This document shows positions 17,355-23,908 of a stretch of 26,976 nucleotides of DNA, in pieces. Every line of letters begins with the position of its first letter. Positions within the stretch are counted from its first letter, which is position 1. The position numbers and the translations under genes are program-made. The notes under the pieces are model-generated. The model made no database searches. It worked only from the letters and a program-made list of their open reading frames with translations, and was not told the DNA's origin. Source of the stretch: Candidatus Cloacimonadota bacterium (GTDB taxonomy: Bacteria > Cloacimonadota > Cloacimonadia > Cloacimonadales > Cloacimonadaceae); the NCBI GenBank assembly GCA_023230025.1, contig JALNYD010000009.1, positions 1 through 26,976 of the forward strand, in the 5' to 3' direction.

Positions 17355-19865
17355 TCACCTCATTCTGATATCGTATTTATCTGTCAATGTTTTTTGAACT
17401 AAATCCATCAGCTGATCAACTCGTTCATCTGTCAATGTTTTTTCTTGATCCTGCAGAATAATATGCATACTCAAACTGCGGAAACCTTCCGGAATTTGCT
17501 TGGAGCGATACTCGTCAAAGACTTCAATTTCCTGTACCAAAGCAGGATCGATAGCCAGGATCTGCTCCCGGATATCCTGATATTGAACCTGCAGGGGGGC
17601 CAGGAAAGATAGATCGCGCAGCACCGCAGGAAAGCGGGATATGGGCTGGTAGGTAATGCTGACGGAGCGGGTTTTAGCTACTATTGCATCCACGTTGCAC
17701 TCGATGATCCACACATCCTGCTTGAGGATACTTAGATCAATACCCCATTTTGCCAGAAGTTCAGGCTTTAACCTCCCGAAAACACCCAATTCGGTATCTT
17801 CACTGAAGTAAGCCCGGGATTCAGCGGTAACAAGATATGGACGTTCGCAACTGCGGCTCGTATGCGGCAAATGAAAACTCCCCAACATGGATTCCAGACA
17901 TCCCTTGACCCAGCTGAAGTCAATGGTCTGAGCTTTGCTTTGCCAATGTTCAGCACTTCGCATCCCACTGAAAATTGCTGCCATCTGCATCGGTTCCTGA
18001 TGGCCGGTTTCTGTTTTATGATAAACCTTTGCCTGTTCAAAGAGCTTGACGTTACGCTCAGCATGGTTGAGGTTATAAGCCAGATTGGTAATCAACTGCG
18101 GTATCAAAGATACTCTCATCACTGATTGATTTGAGCTCTGTGGATTGATCAGGTTGATAAAAGGCAAGCTCTGTGGTTCATAACCCAAATCCTCCATTTG
18201 ACGAGGATCGCAGAAGCTATAGTTCAGGGTTTCGTAACAACCCCAGTTGACCATCCAGTCCATGATTTTATTACGGATGCGATAGGCGTGCCGATCCATA
18301 ATCTGTTGATTAACCAGCTTTTGGGGAACTTTATCATAGCCGGATAGACGCGCCAGTTCTTCCAGGATGTCTGCTTCGCGACTGACATCGACGCGGAAGG
18401 AGGGAACCAGATAATAATGTGCATATTCCTGGGAAGGAAGCACAGAGGCATCATTAACCAGGAGCTGTTCCAGAGAAGATTGCAAGCCCTTCTGATATCT
18501 TCCATAACCCTTGAATTCGAAACTAAGGCAGGATAGATAGGCCTGGATTTCCGCGTCGGACATACTATGCCCGATCAAAAGCTGGAACCGGGAAGGGCGA
18601 ATCGCCAGGTATTGATCCGGCAGAGGATTTGGATACTCATCATACAGGGGACCACAAAGCTCTCCTCCTGCTAATTCCTGAATTAGATTGCTGGCGCGCT
18701 GGCTGATCAAATGCGCTTTATCCGCAGCCAGATGCCGTTCAAACCGGTAAGAAGAATCCGAGCTGAGCTTAAGTTTATACGAGGTCTTGCGAATACTGCC
18801 TGGATGGAAGGCTGCACTTTCCAACACGATCCTGCGGCTCTGTGGAGTGATTCCAGAGAACTCCGAACCCATCACACCAGCAATGGCGGAGGCTTTTTGG
18901 CCATCGGCAATCACCAGTTCATCACCTTCCAGGATATAGCTGCGCCCATCCAGAGCCAGCATTTCTTCCTTTGGCCTGGCTTTACGGATCACGATGTCCG
19001 GATGACTGGCATTAGTATCCTCGGAAGCAAGTTTATCATAATCAAAAGCATGCAGGGGATGCCCTGTTTCAAGCATCACATAGTTGGTGATATCCACAAC
19101 ATTATTGATGGGTCTTAAACCACTTTTAATCAATGCCACTTTCAGCCAGAGTGGAGATTCGGCAATCTGAACGTTATCAAAAACCTGTGCAGTATAGCGC
19201 GGACACAATTCCGGCTCCATATTCTTCAAGCCAAGCTTGAGTCTATCAAAGTTCACACTCAGTTCTGTTAGTTCTGGTTCAATCAGTTTGCGGTTCAGTT
19301 TGGCGCCAAGATCTCTGGCAATACCCAGATAGCCCAAAAGATCACTGCGATTGGGAGTAATCTCCAGATCAAACACGACATCTGGCAACATATAGAGTTC
19401 ATTCACTGAGGTGCCAACAAGAACATCCTGGGGCAATTCAATAATACCGGCATGGCTATCCGAGATCCCCAGTTCGCGTTCGGAGCAGAGCATACCATTG
19501 GAGATTATCCCGCGGATTTTGGCACTCTTGATCTCCAGATCAGTCAGAATTGATCCTGGTAGGGCAAGAACTGCTATCATCCCACTGTGACAGTTCGGAG
19601 CTCCGCAGATCACTTGAACGCAATTGTCTTCCCCTTTCTGAGCAAAGGGATACTCTCCGACATCAACCTGGCATAGCTGCAAATGGTCGGTTTTGGGTAC
19701 AGGTTCTGCGGAAACAACTCTTGCCGCAATCACACTGGCAGGCAGGGCTTTCAGTTCCTTGACATCCTCCACTTCTATGCCAGCGAAAGTGAGTAAATCA
19801 GACAGTTCAGAAACACTTTCTGGAATATCCAGATACTTTTTAAGCCAGGACAGTGCTACTTTCAT
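17355..19865 (-). CDS. pheT: Phenylalanyl-tRNA synthetase beta subunit
   Basis: 836 aa, near the usual ~800. The start MKVALSWLKKYLDIP is typical. An EMAP-like tRNA-binding OB fold covers about 40-155 (KTDHLQLCQVDVG; VICGAPN; ISNGMLCSERELG). B3/B4 and B5 domains follow, with LEITPNRSDLLGYLGIARDL and MLETGHPLHAFDYDKL; then the catalytic-like core; and a C-terminal anticodon-binding FDX-ACB domain (SRFPAVLRDLSF). It pairs with PheS in an alpha2-beta2 enzyme. It begins immediately after pheS, with a GGGGAG SD inside the pheS end. Confidence 0.97.
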   Translation of the reverse strand: MKVALSWLKKYLDIPESVSELSDLLTFAGIEVEDVKELKALPASVIAARVVSAEPVPKTDHLQLCQVDVGEYPFAQKGEDNCVQVICGAPNCHSGMIAVLALPGSILTDLEIKSAKIRGIISNGMLCSERELGISDSHAGIIELPQDVLVGTSVNELYMLPDVVFDLEITPNRSDLLGYLGIARDLGAKLNRKLIEPELTELSVNFDRLKLGLKNMEPELCPRYTAQVFDNVQIAESPLWLKVALIKSGLRPINNVVDITNYVMLETGHPLHAFDYDKLASEDTNASHPDIVIRKARPKEEMLALDGRSYILEGDELVIADGQKASAIAGVMGSEFSGITPQSRRIVLESAAFHPGSIRKTSYKLKLSSDSSYRFERHLAADKAHLISQRASNLIQELAGGELCGPLYDEYPNPLPDQYLAIRPSRFQLLIGHSMSDAEIQAYLSCLSFEFKGYGRYQKGLQSSLEQLLVNDASVLPSQEYAHYYLVPSFRVDVSREADILEELARLSGYDKVPQKLVNQQIMDRHAYRIRNKIMDWMVNWGCYETLNYSFCDPRQMEDLGYEPQSLPFINLINPQSSNQSVMRVSLIPQLITNLAYNLNHAERNVKLFEQAKVYHKTETGHQEPMQMAAIFSGMRSAEHWQSKAQTIDFSWVKGCLESMLGSFHLPHTSRSCERPYLVTAESRAYFSEDTELGVFGRLKPELLAKWGIDLSILKQDVWIIECNVDAIVAKTRSVSITYQPISRFPAVLRDLSFLAPLQVQYQDIREQILAIDPALVQEIEVFDEYRSKQIPEGFRSLSMHIILQDQEKTLTDERVDQLMDLVQKTLTDKYDIRMR

Positions 19866-20891
19866 TTAAAGCTCCCCTCTGAACTGATTCAGCATTCTAA
19901 GATCGTTTTCAAACAAAATCCGCATATCCGGGATATTATACTTGAGCATGGCTATGCGCTCAATGCCAAGTCCAAAGGCAAAGCCTGTATAAATCTCTGA
20001 ATCAATGCCCAGAATGTCAAAGACATTGGGATCAACCATTCCGGCTCCCCCCATTTCCAGCCATCCGGAACCCTTGCACACCCTGCAACCTGCACCACTG
20101 CAAGCCACACAGGAAATATCCATCTCAGCAGAAGGTTCGGTAAAAGGAAAGAAGTGAGGACGAATGCGGCTGCGCACCCTGGCACCAAACATGATGCTGG
20201 CGAAGTTTTGCAAGGTATCAGTCAGATCACTCATGCTGATGCCTTTATCCACCACCAGAGCTTCCACCTGATGGAAAACCGGGGAATGTGAGGGATCTGG
20301 CTTGTCATTGCGGTAACAGCGTCCCGGAGAGATAATCCGGATTGGAGGTTGATAGCTTTCCATCACCCTGATCTGCACAGTGGAAGTTTGAGTGCGCAAA
20401 AGCCTTCCACCCTCTACATAGAAGGTATCGGCCAGATTGCGCGAGGGATGATCCGCGGGTGTGTTCAAAGCATCAAAATTGTGAAACTCATCTTCAATAT
20501 CCAAACCTTCGGCAATCTCAAAGCCCAGACTGATAAACACTTCATCAATCTGGCGCCGGACAATGGACAAGGGGTGATATCCACCGCGTGAACTGGGCAT
20601 ACCGGGCATGGAGAAATCCATATCGGTGTTTTCTTTCTTCCAGGATTGTGCTTTGATCGCGGATGATTTGGCGTTGAGCAGAGTTTCAAGCTGCTGCCGG
20701 GCTTCGTTTAGCAGATTGCCAAAGGCCGGACGCTCACTGGGTTCAAGATCTTTCATGCGGCCATAGAGACCATTCAAGAGACTCTTTTTTCCCAAATACT
20801 TGGCCTTGGTATTGAGGATGTCGTTCGCTGTTGCGCAGGCTTCAATTTCGCGTCCTGCCTCTTCGAGCATTGTTGCAAGCTGATTTTGCAA
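19866..20891 (-). CDS. pheS: Phenylalanyl-tRNA synthetase alpha subunit
   Basis: 341 aa, start TTG at 20891 with an AAGGA SD 7 nt upstream. An N-terminal coiled coil precedes the class II catalytic core: GGYHPLSIV, DHPSRNLADTFY, CYRNDKPDPSHSPVFHQVE and FGLGIERIAML. A Cys cluster (CVACSGAGCRVCKGSGWLE) is the insertion seen in many bacterial PheS. It is separated from rplT by 125 nt containing two terminator-like hairpins. Confidence 0.96.
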   Translation of the reverse strand: MQNQLATMLEEAGREIEACATANDILNTKAKYLGKKSLLNGLYGRMKDLEPSERPAFGNLLNEARQQLETLLNAKSSAIKAQSWKKENTDMDFSMPGMPSSRGGYHPLSIVRRQIDEVFISLGFEIAEGLDIEDEFHNFDALNTPADHPSRNLADTFYVEGGRLLRTQTSTVQIRVMESYQPPIRIISPGRCYRNDKPDPSHSPVFHQVEALVVDKGISMSDLTDTLQNFASIMFGARVRSRIRPHFFPFTEPSAEMDISCVACSGAGCRVCKGSGWLEMGGAGMVDPNVFDILGIDSEIYTGFAFGLGIERIAMLKYNIPDMRILFENDLRMLNQFRGEL

Positions 20892-20937
20892 TGATCTATC
20901 CTTAGAATTAGGCTATAGGTTCTGTTTATGCATAAAA

Positions 20938-20962
20938 AACACCGGAGCTTGATCCCTGTGTT
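20938..20962 (-). terminator. Second hairpin of the rplT-pheS gap (attenuator candidate)
   Basis: On minus, AACAC-A-GG pairs with CC-G-GTGTT (20962-20955 with 20945-20938) and runs into six T residues (20939-20934). It lies about 45 nt before the pheS start, so read-through or antitermination here would set pheST expression. Confidence 0.55.
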
Positions 20963-20977
20963 TGAAAAAGAAAAGGA

Positions 20978-21005
20978 ACAGAGCTTGCCCCAGGGCAGGC
21001 TCTGT
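20978..21005 (-). terminator. First hairpin after rplT
   Basis: A stem of 12 pairs including one T-G wobble: ACAGAGC pairs with GCTCTGT, and TGCC with GGCA, around a CTGG loop. On minus it is followed by a pyrimidine tract (TTCCTTTTCTTTTTC). It lies 12 nt after the rplT stop and looks like a partial terminator between the ribosomal-protein genes and pheST. Confidence 0.7.
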
Positions 21006-21016
21006 ATAAAAGTTGT

Positions 21017-21367
21017 TTAGTGATTCTTGGCGATTTCTACTAAACGGGTAAAAGCCGGAGCATCATGCCAGGCCAGATGCGCCAATGTCTTGCGGTTGAT
21101 CTCTATGTTGGATTTATGTAAACCGTTGATGAACTTGCTGTAGCTCATGTCATTCAATCTGCAAGCCGCATTGATTCTGGTTATCCACAGGCTGCGGAAT
21201 TGGCGTTTTTTGAGTTTGCGATGGGCAAAGGAGAAGGCCATTGCGCGTTCAACAGTTTGTCTGGCAACGCGGTAAGTTTTACTTCTGCGGCCAAAGTATC
21301 CTCTGGCTGCCAGCATGTATTTCTTTCTTCTGCGATGGGCGGCAACGTTATTTGTAGTTCTTGGCAT
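21017..21367 (-). CDS. rplT: 50S ribosomal protein L20
   Basis: 116 aa, normal. Recognised by MPRTTNNVAAHRRRKKYMLA, RGYFGRRSKTYRVARQTVER and LWITRINAACR. Basic throughout. L20 assembles early on 23S rRNA and in both E. coli and Bacillus represses its own infC-rpmI-rplT operon by binding leader or intercistronic RNA; candidate target structures lie at 22324-22370 and 21606-21636. A GGAG SD lies 7 nt before the ATG. Confidence 0.97.
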   Translation of the reverse strand: MPRTTNNVAAHRRRKKYMLAARGYFGRRSKTYRVARQTVERAMAFSFAHRKLKKRQFRSLWITRINAACRLNDMSYSKFINGLHKSNIEINRKTLAHLAWHDAPAFTRLVEIAKNH

Positions 21368-21379
21368 CTTTATTCTCCT

Positions 21380-21574
21380 TTACAATCCCAGCATACGGTA
21401 GATTCTGTTTTCATCAGCTTTGCGAACGATTGCGCTGCTGCGAAGGTTCCGTTTGAGTTTAGGGGATTTCTTGGTTTTGATATGTGCACTTTTAGCGTGG
21501 TGACGCACGATCTTTCCGGTGCCGGTAAGCTTAAAGCGCTTGGCGGCAGACCTATTGGTTTTGATCTTAGGCAT
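21380..21574 (-). CDS. rpmI: 50S ribosomal protein L35
   Basis: 64 aa, the usual size. MPKIKTNRSAAKRFKLTGTG and HAKSAHIKTKKSPKLKR are characteristic. An AAGGAG SD precedes the ATG. It lies between infC and rplT in the universal order, 12 nt ahead of rplT. Confidence 0.97.
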   Translation of the reverse strand: MPKIKTNRSAAKRFKLTGTGKIVRHHAKSAHIKTKKSPKLKRNLRSSAIVRKADENRIYRMLGL

Positions 21575-21605
21575 TTTATATCTCCTTAGCTTTATTCAGT
21601 TGTAC

Positions 21606-21636
21606 TTCCCCACTCTGGTAAAAAACAAGCGGGGAA
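21606..21636 (-). promoter_or_regulatory. Intercistronic hairpin infC-rpmI
   Basis: On minus, TTCCCCGCTT (21636-21627) pairs with GAGTGGGGAA (21615-21606) over 10 positions, two of them wobbles, around an 11-nt T-rich loop. It sits between the infC stop and the rpmI SD. L20 represses rpmI translation in E. coli through RNA structure in this intercistronic area, so a regulatory role is possible; the structure itself is what is seen. Confidence 0.4.
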
Positions 21637-21644
21637 TCTTGTAT

Positions 21645-22292
21645 TTATTCGTCCTGGGCAGGAGTCGTTGCTTCCGGTTGAACTACTTCATCGGCAGTTA
21701 CTGTGGCAGCTTCAGCTTTGTTTTCCTTACCCAAAATCCGGTCGATATCCTTTTTGGGACTCACAACGATGGATAGCAGATTCCGATCCGCTACCGGCTC
21801 TTGATCCACGTCTGCGATATGTGCCAAATCTTCTTTCAGCTTGTCCAGCACCCGGTATCCCAGCTCTTTATGAGCCATCTGACGTCCGCGAAAACGCACC
21901 GTGAACTTCACTTTGTTGTGTTGTTTTAAAAACTTAATGGCGTTGTTTTTCTTAAAGTTGTAGTCGTGTTCTTCCGTATTGGGGCCAAACTTGATCTCTT
22001 TAACCTCGACCTCGTGTTGCTTTTTCTTAGCTTCCTTGGCCTTCTTCTCTTTTTGGAAGTAGTATTTGCTGAAGTCCAAAATACGGCAAACAGGTGGATC
22101 AATATTGGGAGAAATCTCCACCAGATCCAATTCCGCTTCTTCTGCCCTGCGTAAAGCTTCACGCAGCGATACGACACCGACCTGCTTACCATCAGATCCG
22201 ATCAGGCGAACCTTGTCCGCTGTGATCTGATGGTTGATTCTTTCTTTCGGCACGACTTCTTTTGTCTTTGCCTTACCACGTCTAAACCGGAT
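21645..22292 (-). CDS. infC: Translation initiation factor IF-3, non-canonical AUC start
   Basis: 215 aa if started at ATC (22290-22292). A strong AAGGAGG SD (22301-22307) lies 8 nt before this ATC and 5 nt before an in-frame ATA (22293-22295). From ATC the protein reads (M)RFRRGKAKTKEVVPKERINH, a basic leader normal for IF-3. The first in-frame GTG (22251-22253) has no SD and would drop this leader. IF-3 discriminates against non-AUG starts, and infC in E. coli begins with AUU to give autoregulation, so AUC or AUA fits the known logic. The N-domain (VRLIGSDGKQVGVVSLREAL; DLVEISPNIDPPVCRILDF), linker and C-domain (KEIKFGPNTEEHDY; VKFTVRFRGRQMAH) are complete. The tail is an Ala/Thr/Glu-rich extension. 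Confidence 0.93.
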   Translation of the reverse strand: MRFRRGKAKTKEVVPKERINHQITADKVRLIGSDGKQVGVVSLREALRRAEEAELDLVEISPNIDPPVCRILDFSKYYFQKEKKAKEAKKKQHEVEVKEIKFGPNTEEHDYNFKKNNAIKFLKQHNKVKFTVRFRGRQMAHKELGYRVLDKLKEDLAHIADVDQEPVADRNLLSIVVSPKKDIDRILGKENKAEAATVTADEVVQPEATTPAQDE

Positions 22293-22300
22293 TATAAGAA

Positions 22301-22307
22301 CCTCCTT
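22301..22307 (-). promoter_or_regulatory. infC ribosome binding site fixing the start
   Basis: AAGGAGG on minus, the best SD in the region. It decides the infC start because the only codons at proper distance in the IF-3 frame are ATA (5 nt) and ATC (8 nt); no ATG, GTG or TTG lies nearby in frame. Confidence 0.8.
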
Positions 22308-22315
22308 CTTACCGG

Positions 22316-22370
22316 AAAAAAAATGAAGCAGGCGAAGAACTCGGTATACCCGAAAACTCCGCCTGCTTCA
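22316..22370 (-). terminator. infC leader attenuator (intrinsic terminator)
   Basis: On minus, TGAAGCAGGCG (22370-22360) pairs perfectly with CGCCTGCTTCA (22334-22324); a small TCGG/CCGA hairpin sits in the loop, and eight T residues (22323-22316) follow. This is a textbook intrinsic terminator, yet it lies only 8 nt before the infC SD and no gene upstream on minus needs it. It therefore most likely acts as a leader attenuator. L20-dependent attenuation of infC-rpmI-rplT is known in Bacillus; whether L20 acts here is inference. Confidence 0.75.
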
Positions 22371-22398
22371 CAGTAATATATGTGTATTTGTTGTATTC

Positions 22399-22427
22399 AT
22401 TATAGGCCCTACACGCACTTTCAAGCA
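22399..22427 (-). promoter_or_regulatory. Candidate infC promoter
   Basis: A perfect TATAAT -10 on minus (22404-22399). The -35 is weak: TGCTTG at 17-nt spacing, or TTGAAA at 14 nt. A start near 22392 would give a leader of about 100 nt containing the attenuator. Confidence 0.5.
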
Positions 22428-22523
22428 GTAAGGCAGAAGCAAGCGGCTTCATTTTGTGTCACTGTTTCAAGGCTGAGCTTTGTGTCAATGCTTTTTTTTC
22501 GCCAGTCACAAATATGCCCACAT

Positions 22524-22576
22524 GGAACACCGGCTTCAACCGGTCGGATCGCCGGATTAAACCGGTGATGAGTTCC
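22524..22576. repeat. Compound REP-like palindrome
   Basis: Outer pairing GGAA/TTCC and CACCGG/CCGGTG (22524-22533 with 22562-22567 and 22573-22576) encloses an inner CCGG/CCGG hairpin (22540-22543 with 22552-22555). The core CCGG tetramer occurs four times at regular intervals separated by short A/T-rich joints. The size (~53 nt) and nested symmetry are like enterobacterial REP sequences. Only one copy is in this window. Confidence 0.6.
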
Positions 22577-22579
22577 GTC

Positions 22580-22693
22580 TCCCTTTGGAGTCTAAACTGC
22601 TTCCATATGGACATATATATCTTCCAGTTATGGTTGACCTATATCTTCATATATGCCAGTTTTTTTAGGGAAGTGTAGGCTTCAAACAGCGGG
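22580..22693 (-). repeat. Modular palindromic element, copy F (minus, imperfect)
   Basis: On minus it starts with CCCGCTGTTTGAAGCC and ends with GACTCCAAAGGGAG. The outer TTTG/CAAA stem is intact; the inner stem is only partly complementary (CTTCC/GGAAG plus scattered pairs). Same head and tail signatures as the elements around the transposase 2.5 kb away. Confidence 0.55.
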
Positions 22694-22746
22694 TATGCAG
22701 ATGATACCTTACATTCTTCGCCCGCAGTTAATGCCTTTATTCTTCG

Positions 22747-22860
22747 CCCGCGGTCAGAAGTCCAAAGCGTCTGTAGTTCTCGGCTCCGAAGCAAGTGAAT
22801 ATATCTGCTAGAACATAGCGGCATAGTACGAACTCTCAAACGCCTTGGACTCCTGAGGAG
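22747..22860 (+). repeat. Modular palindromic element, copy E
   Basis: The head CCCGCGGTCAGAAGTC and tail GGACTCCTGAGGAG flank a variant stem: outer TCAG/CTGA (22754-22757 with 22853-22856), AGT/ACT, and inner CAAAGCGT/ACGCCTTG with one A-C mismatch (22763-22770 with 22840-22847). The usual outer A-C mismatch position is kept (A22758 opposite C22852). The stem sequence differs from all other copies while pairing is preserved. Confidence 0.65.
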
Positions 22861-23053
22861 ACATGCTATCTGAACTGCCGTGCCGCTGGCACTTGTTTCC
22901 GCGTTATTCAAGCCTTGAGGGCCAGCTCGAATGGCAGCATTCCAGGGTGCATCCTTCCAACACAAGCGAGGCAGCATTGAGCGTTCACCATTCACTATTT
23001 GTGTCCATTTGTGATCTTTGTGTTCGTGCTAGATTCATCCCCGATACTTCAGC

Positions 23054-23130
23054 ACTATTTCAGCACTACATTACCCCATAATCTCCGCATGCCATGTGCA
23101 AATTATGGGGTAATGTAGTGCTGAAGTAGT
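23054..23130. repeat. Long inverted repeat, 29-nt arms
   Basis: 23059-23082 and 23102-23125 are perfect 24-nt complements. The pairing extends outward by 5 positions (one T-G wobble) to 23054 and 23130. The loop is 19 nt with a weak GCAT/GTGC inner pairing. Upstream and within the left arm, TTCAGCACTAT (23048-23058) and TTCAGCACTAC (23059-23069) form an 11-nt tandem duplication. It lies about 95 nt after the stop of the P-loop ATPase gene on minus, but no T-tract follows, so it is not a standard terminator. Confidence 0.85.
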
Positions 23131-23224
23131 GGTAATCCAGGGAGGAAAGAGGCATCGTGAAACGACTAATGAATCAGATCAGTTTCACCAAGTAATCCAT
23201 AATCCGTGAAATCCGCGTGAGATA

Positions 23225-23908
23225 CTATATCCCCTTCATAACAAGCTTTTCCCAGGGTTTTTGTAAGGTATAGTTCATCACCAACCGTTCTTTGCCCAAA
23301 AGATTTGCTGGAACCCGATCCTCATATTGATCAAGCACCAGATAGTGATCAAACACCAATCCTTTCAATTCTGCCACTTCCTGCACAATTCGGATGCCGT
23401 TCTCCACTAAAGCCTGATCGGTATATTCCATCAAGTTTGTATTACAAATCAGTTCTGAGATTTGTAGCTTGGAGGCAAACTCCAGCATTTCGATCATGCT
23501 AATGATCTCTGCAGCATTCGTGGTAAAAGGACGAGAGGTATTCACCACCAGGCGCATTAAATAGCCCCTGGATTTGATTGCATCCACAAATCTACCCAGG
23601 GTTCGGCAACCGGCAGGATCTCCACCCACATCGAGGATAACAGTCTTCTGTCGATTCTCAATTGCGCCCTGGATGCGTGGTGAGATCATTGGCAGGTCTG
23701 CATGGGAAAAGACACCGTCCGGAGCAATCACCTCAATGCCTTCTTCGGCAAAGACATCGCGCACGTCACGGCTGCGGAAATAGGGATTCACTACGTCCAA
23801 ATCCACCAGTACCACATTTTGCCGTTCATCGTTCAAGCTGCGGGCCATGGCGATGCTGTATTCGCTTTTCCCGCTTCCATAAGCGCCAATCGTAATGTAT
23901 AGATTCAT
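23225..23908 (-). CDS. P-loop ATPase, CobQ/MinD/ParA-like nucleotide-binding protein
   Basis: 227 aa. Walker A is GAYGSGKSE at residues ~8-16. The following VVLVDLDVVNPYFRSRDV is the characteristic segment of the SIMIBI (MinD/CobB-like) class, and TVILDVGGDPAGCRTLGRF is Walker B. No membrane segment or fused domain is present. Related stand-alone ATPases occur near 2-oxoacid:ferredoxin oxidoreductase genes in anaerobes, but no such genes are here, so the role is unknown. Its start overlaps the stop of the HAD gene (ATGA), indicating coupled translation. Confidence 0.85.
   Translation of the reverse strand: MNLYITIGAYGSGKSEYSIAMARSLNDERQNVVLVDLDVVNPYFRSRDVRDVFAEEGIEVIAPDGVFSHADLPMISPRIQGAIENRQKTVILDVGGDPAGCRTLGRFVDAIKSRGYLMRLVVNTSRPFTTNAAEIISMIEMLEFASKLQISELICNTNLMEYTDQALVENGIRIVQEVAELKGLVFDHYLVLDQYEDRVPANLLGKERLVMNYTLQKPWEKLVMKGI

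Larger units (their letters stand above)
22405..23224. other. Gene-free repeat region upstream of infC
   Basis: About 820 nt with no supportable gene. In order it holds the far side of the infC promoter, a compound REP-like hairpin (22524-22576), one modular palindromic element on minus (22580-22693), a short duplicated stretch ATTCTTCGCCCGC (near 22715 and 22739), and a second element on plus (22747-22860). Then comes a degenerate TTTGTG-rich phrase (~23000-23030), a 29-bp hairpin (23054-23130), and ATCCGTGAAATCCGCGTGA near 23203-23221. A 118-codon minus reading frame (22639-22995) runs through these repeats and is not believed. Confidence 0.7.

Noticed and set aside
20934..20985. PheM-like leader peptide before pheS (TTC CTT TTC TTT TTC frame)
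   Set aside because: No start codon or SD in that frame; the Phe-type codons coincide with the T-rich tail of a terminator hairpin.
22251..22253. GTG as infC start
   Set aside because: No SD at proper distance, and the strong AAGGAGG further upstream points to ATA/ATC in frame with a conserved-looking basic leader.
22639..22995. 118-codon minus reading frame
   Set aside because: It runs through palindromic elements E and F and flanking repeats, has no SD or recognisable domain, and its end resembles the frames found inside the other elements.
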